Assembly: GCA_905193725.1 (NCBI GenBank)
Contig: CAJJPW010000011.1
Coordinates: 1 to 20,996 of the forward strand
Length of the DNA stretch: 20,996 bases
Source of the DNA: an uncultured Eubacteriales bacterium
GTDB taxonomy: Bacteria > Bacillota > Clostridia > Christensenellales > Christensenellaceae
Direction: 5' to 3'
The notes below the pieces were generated by a model. It had not been told where the DNA came from and made no database searches. It was given only the letters and a program-made list of their open reading frames with translations. The position numbers and the translations under genes were made by a program. Each line of letters starts with the position of its first letter. Position 1 is the first letter of the stretch. Below, piece by piece: positions 14,621 through 20,996 of this stretch.

Positions 14621-16525
14621 ATGTCAGCAATGAAGACAGAGGAATTCTACGGCTATACGGGAAAATTATTGCGTATTGATATGACAAAACTTACGTATAC
14701 TGTAGAAAATATCCCGCGGAAGGTACTGGATGAGTACGCTGGAGGTCGGGGACTGGTAGCAAAGTATTGCTATGATGAAATCTCGCCAGATATTGACCCA
14801 CTCTCACCGAAAAACAAATTGTTTTTTGCATTGGGACCGTTATCGGGAAGCAGGTTCACTTCATCGGGGCGATATGTGGTAGGAGGATTTTCTCCTCACT
14901 CTCTTAGCTATACTCGTTCAGTTTCAGGAGGTGCATGGGGCGCACAACTGCGCTGGGCTGGATATGACATGCTCATCATTGAAGGTGCGGCGGATAGCTG
15001 GAAATACCTTTATATTACGGATAATGGCGTAGAATTTAGAGATGCAGAGCAATTACTTGGCCTGACCACAGAAGAGACAGAAAAGAAAATCTTAGAACTT
15101 GAGAATAACACAAGAGCTAAAGTAGTTTCTATCGGGCCAGCAGGAGAAAAACTGGTTACCATGGCTTGTATTCAGACAGAACGACGTTCTGCTGGAAGAG
15201 GAGGCTGTGGTTGCATCTTAGGCTCAAAAAAAGTAAAGGGGATTGCCATATTTGGCACACAAAAACCAAAATTATATGATCCTGATGCGTTTAATGCAGC
15301 TTGTAAGGAGTTCGTCAAAGGAGCACTCACTACCCATTGGTATGATCATTTCCATCCATATGGATCAATGACTGGATGCGATATGACATATAATATTGGC
15401 ATTTATCCTATTAAAAATTGGACATATAGCCATGACGATAGAATGGGGAGCCTTTTAAAGGAAGGTGTAATTGCCGAAGGAACCAAAGTAAAAGATACTG
15501 GATGTTATAACTGCTATCTTCAATGTGGAAGCATTCACAATATCAGCGATGGGCCTTTTAAAGGAGAAGGTTATGAAAATCCTGAATATGAAACCATGTG
15601 GAGTTATGGCGGTAACTGCCTGAACTTCGATGTGAAAGCTGTTCTTATGGCAAACAAAATTTGTGATGATTTAGGCATTGATACCATGTCTTCAGGCAGC
15701 AGTATTGCTTTCTTAATGGAATGCTATGAAAAAGGGCTGATTAAAAAAGAGGATCTCAACGGTGTAGAACCCAAATGGGGAGATGGAGAGGCAATGTGTG
15801 CCATTGCAAAGCAGATTGCACTGAGAGAAAGCCCTCTTGGCAATGTGATTGCCGATGGTGGGGTAAGACATGCAGCTGAGGTAATAGGGCAGGGGAGTGA
15901 ACATTTTGCAATGCACGCTCGTGGCTTGGAACTTGCAGCTTATGACCCTAGAGGTGCAAAAGCCCATGGCGTAGGATATGCCACGAGTCCCATTGGAGGA
16001 AGCCATCAGACGGGATATGGTATGGCAGAAATTTTTGGAATGCCGGAAAGGGTCGATAGATATGCGGTTCATGGAAAAGGGAAATATACTGTCTGGTCTC
16101 AGCAGTATATCATGTGCGTGGATACTGCGGTTGCTTGTGGATTTGCTACTAGTATGCCACCGGGAGGAATCAGTTTTGAAACCTATCCTCACTGGGTAGA
16201 GATGGCTGCTGGCCCTATGGAGTTTACCCAAAGTCAGGAAGAACTTCTGCGGTGTTTTGACCGGATATTTAATGTAGAGACCATTATTAATTTACGGCTT
16301 GGAGGAAAGGCGAGAGAGAATGATTTACCTGGACGGCTTAAAGAAGAGCCCATGCCAGATGGTTATGCCAAAGGGAATGTTTGGGAGAAAGATATTTTGC
16401 TCAGCGAGTATTATGAAGCCCGCGGCTGGACTCAGGAGGGGGTTCCTACGCGCAAAACACTTCATGACCTGGGGTTGGATAAAGAAGCAGATGATTTGGA
16501 AAAACGGGGATTTGTATTAGACTAA
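14621..16525 (+). CDS. Aldehyde:ferredoxin oxidoreductase family tungstoenzyme
   Basis: 634 residues, a full-length AOR-family subunit. The N-terminal cofactor-binding domain is recognisable (GYTGKLLRIDMT, YAGGRGLVAKY, GPLSGSRFTSSGRY, GGAWGAQLRWAGYD). The [4Fe-4S] ligands are Cys295-x2-Cys298-x3-Cys302 (CYNCYLQCG) and the distal Cys506 (VACGFATS). Such enzymes hold a bis-pterin tungsten (occasionally molybdenum) centre and oxidise aldehydes to acids with ferredoxin, or the reverse; some family members act on other substrates. The ATG at 14621 has AAGGAGG 9 bases ahead. No ferredoxin or electron-transfer subunit gene adjoins it. Neighbouring genes (regulator, two transporters, MoaD-like carrier) suggest a dedicated pathway with its own cofactor supply. 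The exact substrate is unknown. Confidence 0.93.
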   Translation: MSAMKTEEFYGYTGKLLRIDMTKLTYTVENIPRKVLDEYAGGRGLVAKYCYDEISPDIDPLSPKNKLFFALGPLSGSRFTSSGRYVVGGFSPHSLSYTRSVSGGAWGAQLRWAGYDMLIIEGAADSWKYLYITDNGVEFRDAEQLLGLTTEETEKKILELENNTRAKVVSIGPAGEKLVTMACIQTERRSAGRGGCGCILGSKKVKGIAIFGTQKPKLYDPDAFNAACKEFVKGALTTHWYDHFHPYGSMTGCDMTYNIGIYPIKNWTYSHDDRMGSLLKEGVIAEGTKVKDTGCYNCYLQCGSIHNISDGPFKGEGYENPEYETMWSYGGNCLNFDVKAVLMANKICDDLGIDTMSSGSSIAFLMECYEKGLIKKEDLNGVEPKWGDGEAMCAIAKQIALRESPLGNVIADGGVRHAAEVIGQGSEHFAMHARGLELAAYDPRGAKAHGVGYATSPIGGSHQTGYGMAEIFGMPERVDRYAVHGKGKYTVWSQQYIMCVDTAVACGFATSMPPGGISFETYPHWVEMAAGPMEFTQSQEELLRCFDRIFNVETIINLRLGGKARENDLPGRLKEEPMPDGYAKGNVWEKDILLSEYYEARGWTQEGVPTRKTLHDLGLDKEADDLEKRGFVLD

Positions 16526-16544
16526 GCTGACAGAGATACAGCTA

Positions 16545-16574
16545 AAATCGGGAAGGGGGCTAATAAATCGGGAA
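16545..16574 (+). repeat. Short direct repeat in the AOR-MFS gap
   Basis: AAATCGGGAA occurs at 16545-16554 and again at 16565-16574, exactly 20 bases apart, about two helical turns. It lies in the 139-base gap between the AOR and MFS genes, which otherwise shows no gene and no terminator. Confidence 0.6.
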
Positions 16575-16664
16575 AACTGGAGTGCATAAATATTGTCTGG
16601 AAAAATGATTGGGTTTTTCGGGGCGCTAACTGAGTATGAAATGAAAAAAAAGGAGAGAAAATTT

Positions 16665-17999
16665 ATGGAACAAAAATACCCTAAATATCGTTTTGTCATC
16701 TTTGTTCTTGTTCTATTTGCATTGGTGGCACAACCCTTTAATAATTTTGGTGTTTCAGCGTTAAGCACACCGATTATTGAGACTTTAGGATTGAATCTAA
16801 CCCAGTTTGGCTTACTGTCAACCTTAGTTGCATTCTGTATGGGTGTATTTGCATTTCTTGGTGGAGCCATTATGGCCAACATCGGCATTAAGAAAAACTA
16901 TGCATTGGCTCTAGGTATTATGGCAGTTGGTGGATTGGCTTTAGGCGTTGCAACTATTATGAAAAGCTATCCGTTAATGCTGGTATTTCGTTTTATTACC
17001 GGGGTTGGGTTTGGCCTTATGTATCCGGTTAAAACAGCTGTTGTGATGAAATGGTTCCCACAAAAGGAGCGGCTGCTTCTTAATGCACTTACTTTAGGAG
17101 TTACTTATTTAGGTCTCATGGTATTGTTCAAATGGATTTTGGGAATATACAGTGGTCTAAACGAAAATCTAGGTCTTACCCTGATCATTATGGGATGCAT
17201 TGCGGTTGTTGCTTTCCTATTATGGGTCATCTTCTATAGGGATACCTATCCAGGACTCCCAGATGCAGATTCTAATTTGATTCAAAAGGAAGAAAAACCA
17301 AAAGAAAAGAAAAAATTCCATTTTGACTGGGCCCCTGTAAAAGAAATTGCTAAAAATAAATACATCCGCCTGATGACCATCGGCGCTGTAGGACACTATA
17401 TAGCTTACTCTATTGTAAATACGTTCTTTCCTAGGTTTTTTACGGAAAAGTTTGCTAGTATCATCTCAGATACTACAGAACTGGCGGCTTTTTCAAATGG
17501 TATTATGACATATGCCCCTCTGGCTGGGTTTATTGCGATTATTGCTGCGGTATTTGTAGCTACACCCATGAAGAATCGGAAGCTTTTTATTTGGCCTTTT
17601 CAAATTTTGTTTTTAATTGGCATCTTAGGAGCGTTATTCTTTACAGATATCACCGTAGTAACGATTTGCCAAGTGATTATCGGCGCAGCATCTGCTGCTT
17701 GGTACCCTGCATTTACCACTATGGCGATGGAACTGCCAGGCATGACGCCAGAAAAAGTTGGTGTGGCGATGGGATTTATATTTGGATTTGCAAACTTTAC
17801 TCAGTTTCTTATGGGATTGGTTGGAGGCGGCATTGCCGACGCATTCGGAACAAGCCTCATGCTGACTGTTCTTTCTATTATCGGACTGGTTATCGCTACA
17901 GTTTGCTTCCTCTTCCTTCCAGAGACTCGTGGCCGTCGTGTGCTATCGAATGATGAGTTCCAAGGATCTGGAATACGCGTAACTGTAAAAAAACTGTAA
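16665..17999 (+). CDS. MFS transporter
   Basis: 444 residues with about twelve hydrophobic segments and a charged central loop (about residues 206-222, KEEKPKEKKKF). The segment FRFITGVGFGLMYPVKTAVVMKWFP and the final FLFLPETRGRR are typical of the major facilitator superfamily. The frame is open 24 codons further up, but the ATG at 16665 has AGGAGAG 8 bases ahead and starts right before the first membrane helix. Being within the AOR operon, it probably moves the substrate or product of the AOR pathway, such as a carboxylate or aromatic compound. The substrate is not readable from the sequence. Confidence 0.88.
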   Translation: MEQKYPKYRFVIFVLVLFALVAQPFNNFGVSALSTPIIETLGLNLTQFGLLSTLVAFCMGVFAFLGGAIMANIGIKKNYALALGIMAVGGLALGVATIMKSYPLMLVFRFITGVGFGLMYPVKTAVVMKWFPQKERLLLNALTLGVTYLGLMVLFKWILGIYSGLNENLGLTLIIMGCIAVVAFLLWVIFYRDTYPGLPDADSNLIQKEEKPKEKKKFHFDWAPVKEIAKNKYIRLMTIGAVGHYIAYSIVNTFFPRFFTEKFASIISDTTELAAFSNGIMTYAPLAGFIAIIAAVFVATPMKNRKLFIWPFQILFLIGILGALFFTDITVVTICQVIIGAASAAWYPAFTTMAMELPGMTPEKVGVAMGFIFGFANFTQFLMGLVGGGIADAFGTSLMLTVLSIIGLVIATVCFLFLPETRGRRVLSNDEFQGSGIRVTVKKL

Positions 18000-18018
18000 G
18001 TCGGTTAGTTTAGGTAAC

Positions 18019-18063
18019 AAATGGATTATAGGGGATGGCAAACGCCACCCCTAACCCCCATTT
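18019..18063 (+). promoter_or_regulatory. Stable hairpin before the MoaD-like gene
   Basis: An outer stem AAATGG (18019-18024) / CCATTT (18058-18063) encloses a strong inner stem AGGGG-a-TGGC (18030-18039) / GCCA-CCCCT (18044-18052) with an AAAC loop. It ends just before the AGAGGAG ribosome binding site (18068-18074). No T tract follows, so it is more likely an RNA processing, stability or translation-control element than a terminator. Confidence 0.6.
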
Positions 18064-18085
18064 ATTTAGAGGAGAATCATGTGTT

Positions 18086-18328
18086 ATGAAAATTGCAGTT
18101 AAAACTGTGGGCTTTCGAATTGATGAGTTAAATTATTTACTCCAAGACGGACGATATGTTTTAGAACTTCCCGAGCCAGTACGAGCTAAGGATATTGTGA
18201 AAGCTATGGGTCTAGAGGGGGATCAGTCTATTGTCTGTATGTGTCTGGGTAATGTGGTAGATTGGGATAGAGAGTTTTCGCCACAAGATGATGATATTAT
18301 GCTGATGAGAGCAATGTATGGAGGATAG
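18086..18328 (+). CDS. MoaD/ThiS-like sulfur carrier protein
   Basis: 80 residues with a beta-grasp pattern and the diagnostic C-terminal Gly-Gly (MLMRAMYGG), which is adenylated and thiocarboxylated in MoaD and ThiS. In molybdopterin synthesis MoaD gives sulfur to the pterin dithiolene, the ligand of Mo or W. Placed in an AOR operon, it is probably a dedicated carrier for tungstopterin synthesis, or an AOR-associated paralogue. The ATG at 18086 follows AGAGGAG (18068-18074) by 11 bases. In-frame codons further up are rejected because they run through the hairpin and lack a ribosome binding site. MoaE and an activating MoeB-like enzyme are absent here and must lie elsewhere. ThiS-like roles cannot be excluded. 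Confidence 0.85.
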   Translation: MKIAVKTVGFRIDELNYLLQDGRYVLELPEPVRAKDIVKAMGLEGDQSIVCMCLGNVVDWDREFSPQDDDIMLMRAMYGG

Positions 18329-18377
18329 GAATAGTTCTTCTGCAGTTTAATAAGTCCCAATCGGGGAGGATGATAAT

Positions 18378-19811
18378 ATGAATGTTTTAGCACTCATCTT
18401 ATTTGCTATCTATACGGTGATCATGATTGGCCTATCTATTGTAGGGGGGCGCAAGACCAAATCGCTTGGAGCTTTTACTACGGGCAACGGCAGCATGGGA
18501 ATCGGCGTGGTTGCATTATCCTTAGCCTCTTCTTTTACATCAGCAGCAACGTTAATCTCTATGCCCGGGTATGTTTATCAAGCAGGGCTTGCGGGGATTG
18601 TCTACTTTAATATATTTCAAACAGTAGGGTTATTGGTAGGATTGTTGGTAGTGGGCAGGAAAGTGCGCACATCGAACCTGTCAATGTGTGCTTCTTCCAT
18701 TCCTCAATGGTTGCGCAAACGGTATAACAGTAAAACTCTCGGGTATCTGTTCGCTCTACAGAGCGTATTTCTCATTACATTTATGGTGCTGATTGTAGTG
18801 CTATTAGGGGAGCTCTTTGGGCAGATACTACATATGGACTATAAGTTAGCAGTAGTCCTGGTATCTGTGTATGTATTTGCCTATTCGCTTCTAGGAGGAA
18901 GCTATACCCATGGCTGGTCTGGAATGTTGCAGTCAGTTATCATGGTTGTTATTGTGATTTGGCTGGTGATTGCCAGTATGCCAAGCAAAGAGGTGTGGGA
19001 TCAATTTACAGTTGAGATTGTGAAAGAGGAACCATTTTATTTTCATGCGGTCAACCCCAATGGAGTTATATTTAAAACGCCATTTGAAGTGTTTTACTGC
19101 GCGTTTTTGCTTGGTTTTTGCAATGTATTTCAGCCGCATATTTTCAACAAAGCGCTTTATTTGCGAAAAGATCGGTCTTGGACAATTACCTCGATTTTGT
19201 CTTTTGTGATCATGTCTATTTTTAATCTCATTCTATTTGTCGGGTTCTTTATAAGAATTGTACAGCCAGGGCTCACCAATCTAGATACGCTATTTATTGG
19301 TTATATTATGAACATTTTAGGCTATGTTGCGACGGCCTTGATTTTCATTACATTGGTCGCAGCAGCGATGAGCACGCTCAACGGTGTTGTGGTTGGAATG
19401 TGTACTAATCTTGGAACAGAAGTGATCCCTGCTTCCTTGGGAGAGAAAAAATCTCTGCGGTTTGTTCGCATTATTGTTGGCGCAGTTGGTGTGGTGGTAA
19501 TATTATTAGCACTCAATCCACCGGATTTTATTTTGCTCATTGGCATGTGGGGATACAATATCCTCATGGCATCTGCACTTGTGCCTATGATTTGCAGCCT
19601 ATGGATCCCAAAAGTATCTAAAGTTTCTGTAATCGCAAGTGCAATTACAGCAATTGTAGTATTTATTGCAATCATGGCATCTGGCGTTACACTAAATGGT
19701 GCGTGGGCATGTGGTTGGAGTGTACCTGCTTCTGTAGTTGCTGTCCTCATCAGTGAAGGTTTTTTGCTAATACGTCGACATAAGTTGAGAGAAAATAAAA
19801 TAGTTGATTGA
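18378..19811 (+). CDS. Sodium:solute symporter family protein
   Basis: 477 residues with about thirteen hydrophobic segments. The N-terminal part has SLASSFTSAATLISMPGYVYQ, and the segment AAAMSTLNG (Ser332-Thr333) matches the Na2 sodium site of PutP/PanF-type symporters. It should couple import of an organic solute to sodium entry. The ATG at 18378 has GGGGAGG about 9 bases ahead. It is the last gene of the AOR operon, 49 bases after the MoaD-like gene. With the MFS protein it gives the module two transporters, perhaps one for import and one for product export. The substrate is unknown. Confidence 0.92.
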   Translation: MNVLALILFAIYTVIMIGLSIVGGRKTKSLGAFTTGNGSMGIGVVALSLASSFTSAATLISMPGYVYQAGLAGIVYFNIFQTVGLLVGLLVVGRKVRTSNLSMCASSIPQWLRKRYNSKTLGYLFALQSVFLITFMVLIVVLLGELFGQILHMDYKLAVVLVSVYVFAYSLLGGSYTHGWSGMLQSVIMVVIVIWLVIASMPSKEVWDQFTVEIVKEEPFYFHAVNPNGVIFKTPFEVFYCAFLLGFCNVFQPHIFNKALYLRKDRSWTITSILSFVIMSIFNLILFVGFFIRIVQPGLTNLDTLFIGYIMNILGYVATALIFITLVAAAMSTLNGVVVGMCTNLGTEVIPASLGEKKSLRFVRIIVGAVGVVVILLALNPPDFILLIGMWGYNILMASALVPMICSLWIPKVSKVSVIASAITAIVVFIAIMASGVTLNGAWACGWSVPASVVAVLISEGFLLIRRHKLRENKIVD

Positions 19812-19865
19812 GCAAGAAACAGTTGCAGTTTGAAAATTCTATTTGCTTGAACTTCAAAAAACGGT

Positions 19866-19930
19866 AATATTGCATAATCCCCACTTCCTAAACAGCTAGG
19901 TTGACCATAGGATGGGGATTATGCAATATT
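19866..19930. terminator. 18-bp perfect inverted repeat between symporter and rubrerythrin
   Basis: AATATTGCATAATCCCCA (19866-19883) and its exact reverse complement (19913-19930) enclose a 29-nt loop. On the - strand the stem is followed, after ACCG, by TTTTTT; on the + strand a T6 run comes 10 bases later. The location between convergent genes suits a bidirectional terminator, but the stem is longer and the loop larger than usual, so a small repeat element is also possible. Confidence 0.65.
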
Positions 19931-19940
19931 CTCATACCAT

Positions 19941-19976
19941 TTTTTCTAAAATAATTATCAAAATTTTATAGAAAAA
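19941..19976 (-). terminator. Possible weak terminator of perR-rubrerythrin
   Basis: TTTTTCTA-AAAT (19941-19952) pairs with ATTT-TA-TAGAAAAA (19963-19976), with a two-base bulge. The stem is almost only A-T pairs. It lies 11 bases beyond the rubrerythrin stop. Confidence 0.3.
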
Positions 19977-19986
19977 GTGTCTTTAA

Positions 19987-20526
19987 TTAGTAGTTTTTCT
20001 TTACCAGTTGGAAGTAAGCCTGTGGATGATCGCAAACTGGGCATACCTGTGGTGCACTGGTTCCCACATGAATGTGGCCACAGTTAGCGCATTGCCATAC
20101 CACTACATCGCCCTTGGCAAATACAGTGCCATCTTCTACATTTTTGAGGAGAGCTAAATACCGCTCTTCATGTTCTTTTTCGATTGCACCTACTGCCTCA
20201 AAGAGATAGGCGATTTTATCAAAGCCCTCTTCTTTCGCCTCCTTGGCAAACTGAGCGTACATATCTGTCCATTCATAATTTTCGCCAGCGGCTGCATCCT
20301 TCAAATTAGTGGCAGTATCCTGAATGCCATCGTGGAGAAGTTTAAACCAGATTTTAGCGTGTTCCTTTTCATTGTTGGCTGTCTCCAGGAAAAGTGCGCT
20401 GATTTGCTCAAAGCCCTCTTTTTTTGCTTTAGAAGCATAATATGTATATTTGTTTCTAGCTTGGCTCTCTCCTGCAAAAGCAGCTTGTAAATTGGCTTCT
20501 GTTTTGGTTCCCTTTAACTCTTTCAT
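19987..20526 (-). CDS. rbr: Rubrerythrin
   Basis: 179 residues: an N-terminal ferritin-like di-iron four-helix domain and a C-terminal rubredoxin-like domain. Di-iron ligands include Glu20 (AGESQ), Glu53-x2-His56 (EKEH) and Glu116-x2-His119 (EKEH); rubredoxin iron is held by Cys146-Cys149 (CANC) and Cys162-Cys165 (CPVC). Rubrerythrin reduces hydrogen peroxide to water in anaerobes with electrons from NADH via rubredoxin partners. The ATG at 20526 has AAAGGAGAGG 7 bases ahead. It lies 16 bases after perR on the same strand, so the sensor and the effector form one operon. In clostridia PerR is known to repress rubrerythrin-type genes. Confidence 0.97.
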   Translation of the reverse strand: MKELKGTKTEANLQAAFAGESQARNKYTYYASKAKKEGFEQISALFLETANNEKEHAKIWFKLLHDGIQDTATNLKDAAAGENYEWTDMYAQFAKEAKEEGFDKIAYLFEAVGAIEKEHEERYLALLKNVEDGTVFAKGDVVVWQCANCGHIHVGTSAPQVCPVCDHPQAYFQLVKKNY

Positions 20527-20542
20527 TTGTTACCTCTCCTTT

Positions 20543-20956
20543 TCATGTTAATTTATCATTTGGCGTGACCGCCTTAGAATGCTGACAATTAGGGCAAATT
20601 CCCCGGAACACGATATCATGAGATTCCATAGCATATCCTGACTCCTCAGCCACTTCTCCATCTAGCCCAGCAAGATAGGGGTGGTGAAGATCGGAGAATT
20701 TTCCGCATACCACACATTGGATGTGATAGTGGGCAGCCACCTGGTGGTCAAATCGATCTGCCACATTGCTCATGGAGATCTTCTTGATGAGCCCCTCTTG
20801 CGCTAAGATGTTTAAGTTGCGATAGACTGTTCCCTTGCTAATATTAGGATAGCTACAATGAATGTTCTCATAGACTTGGTCAGCAGTGGGATGACTAGCC
20901 AGAGATTGCACACTGGCTAACACCAAACTTCTTTGCAGTGTATTTCTCTTATTCAT
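20543..20956 (-). CDS. perR: Peroxide-sensing Fur-family repressor PerR
   Basis: 137 residues with a winged HTH (about 20-60, ISKGTVYRNLNIL) and the Fur-family metal domain. Alignment by eye with B. subtilis PerR places all five regulatory-metal ligands: His22 (SHPTADQVY), Asp70 (DRFDH), His76 and His78 (HYHIQC) and Asp89 (FSDLHHP). The structural zinc cysteines are Cys81/Cys84 and Cys121/Cys124. PerR with bound iron is oxidised by peroxide at its histidines and releases DNA. The N-terminus is about 15 residues shorter than in B. subtilis, starting right before QRSLVL. The ATG at 20956 has AGGGG 7 bases ahead, and an inverted repeat lies just upstream. It precedes rubrerythrin by 16 bases. 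Confidence 0.92.
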   Translation of the reverse strand: MNKRNTLQRSLVLASVQSLASHPTADQVYENIHCSYPNISKGTVYRNLNILAQEGLIKKISMSNVADRFDHQVAAHYHIQCVVCGKFSDLHHPYLAGLDGEVAEESGYAMESHDIVFRGICPNCQHSKAVTPNDKLT

Positions 20957-20966
20957 AGCATTGCCC

Positions 20967-20991
20967 CTAATAAATATTTAATCTTTATTAG
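20967..20991. promoter_or_regulatory. Predicted PerR operator upstream of perR
   Basis: CTAATAAA (20967-20974) and TTTATTAG (20984-20991) are perfect 8-bp arms around a 9-nt A/T-rich centre, next to the ribosome binding site of perR. It resembles Fur/PerR boxes in base composition and size but does not match the B. subtilis consensus exactly. Autoregulation is the likely meaning. The promoter lies partly beyond the window. Confidence 0.55.
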
Positions 20992-20996
20992 TATAA

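Noticed and set aside
16593..16664. Upstream start for the MFS gene
   Set aside because: The 24 extra codons are charged and lack a ribosome binding site; AGGAGAG lies 8 bases before the ATG at 16665.
1..20996. CRISPR arrays, tRNA/rRNA genes, transposases, phage genes, toxin-antitoxin pairs
   Set aside because: I read through for regular repeats, cloverleaf-like sequences and mobile-element proteins and saw none I could support.

Overview
The window looks like a chromosomal segment of a strictly anaerobic, Gram-positive Clostridia-type bacterium. The evidence is strong AGGAGG-type ribosome binding sites, an mreC-mreD-pbp2 cell-wall block, a PerR plus rubrerythrin peroxide-defence pair, a probable tungsten aldehyde:ferredoxin oxidoreductase, and the mix of ATG, GTG and TTG starts. 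No phage, insertion sequence, CRISPR, tRNA or rRNA is visible.

Layout. 1-188 is the tail of an actin-fold protein (probably MreB), closed by a clear terminator. 408-4357 is an elongasome operon on the + strand (mreC, mreD, class B PBP2 with a TTG start and a large insertion). A small TIGR04076-like gene follows on the - strand (4591-4938). 5341-10243 is uvrB-uvrA (nucleotide excision repair), preceded by a leader with a nested hairpin and closed by a terminator probably shared with the next block. 10402-11862 on the - strand is a three-gene alkylation-repair operon: an AlkA-like glycosylase, a free-standing Ada zinc domain, and a methylguanine methyltransferase. In effect this is Ada split into parts without its AraC regulator. 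A malic enzyme (12283-13455) stands alone.

13828-19811 is the most accessory-looking part: a GntR/FCD regulator, an aldehyde:ferredoxin oxidoreductase (AOR), an MFS transporter, an 80-residue MoaD-like sulfur carrier ending in Gly-Gly, and a sodium:solute symporter. Both the regulator and the AOR have a dyad centred on GTATAC upstream (13716-13739 and around 14561-14570), so the regulator probably controls itself and the catabolic/oxidoreductase operon. The reading is a self-contained module for uptake and tungsten- (or molybdenum-) dependent oxidation or reduction of an unknown aldehyde or acid, carrying its own pterin-cofactor sulfur carrier. The substrate cannot be read from the sequence.

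The last part (19987-20956, - strand) is perR-rubrerythrin with an inverted repeat upstream of perR suitable for autoregulation. An 18-bp perfect inverted repeat lies between it and the symporter. Nothing here proves a wholly new system. The strongest candidates for a second look are the AOR module with its paired operators, the split-Ada operon with a palindrome in its promoter region, and the structured leaders before uvrB and the MoaD-like gene.
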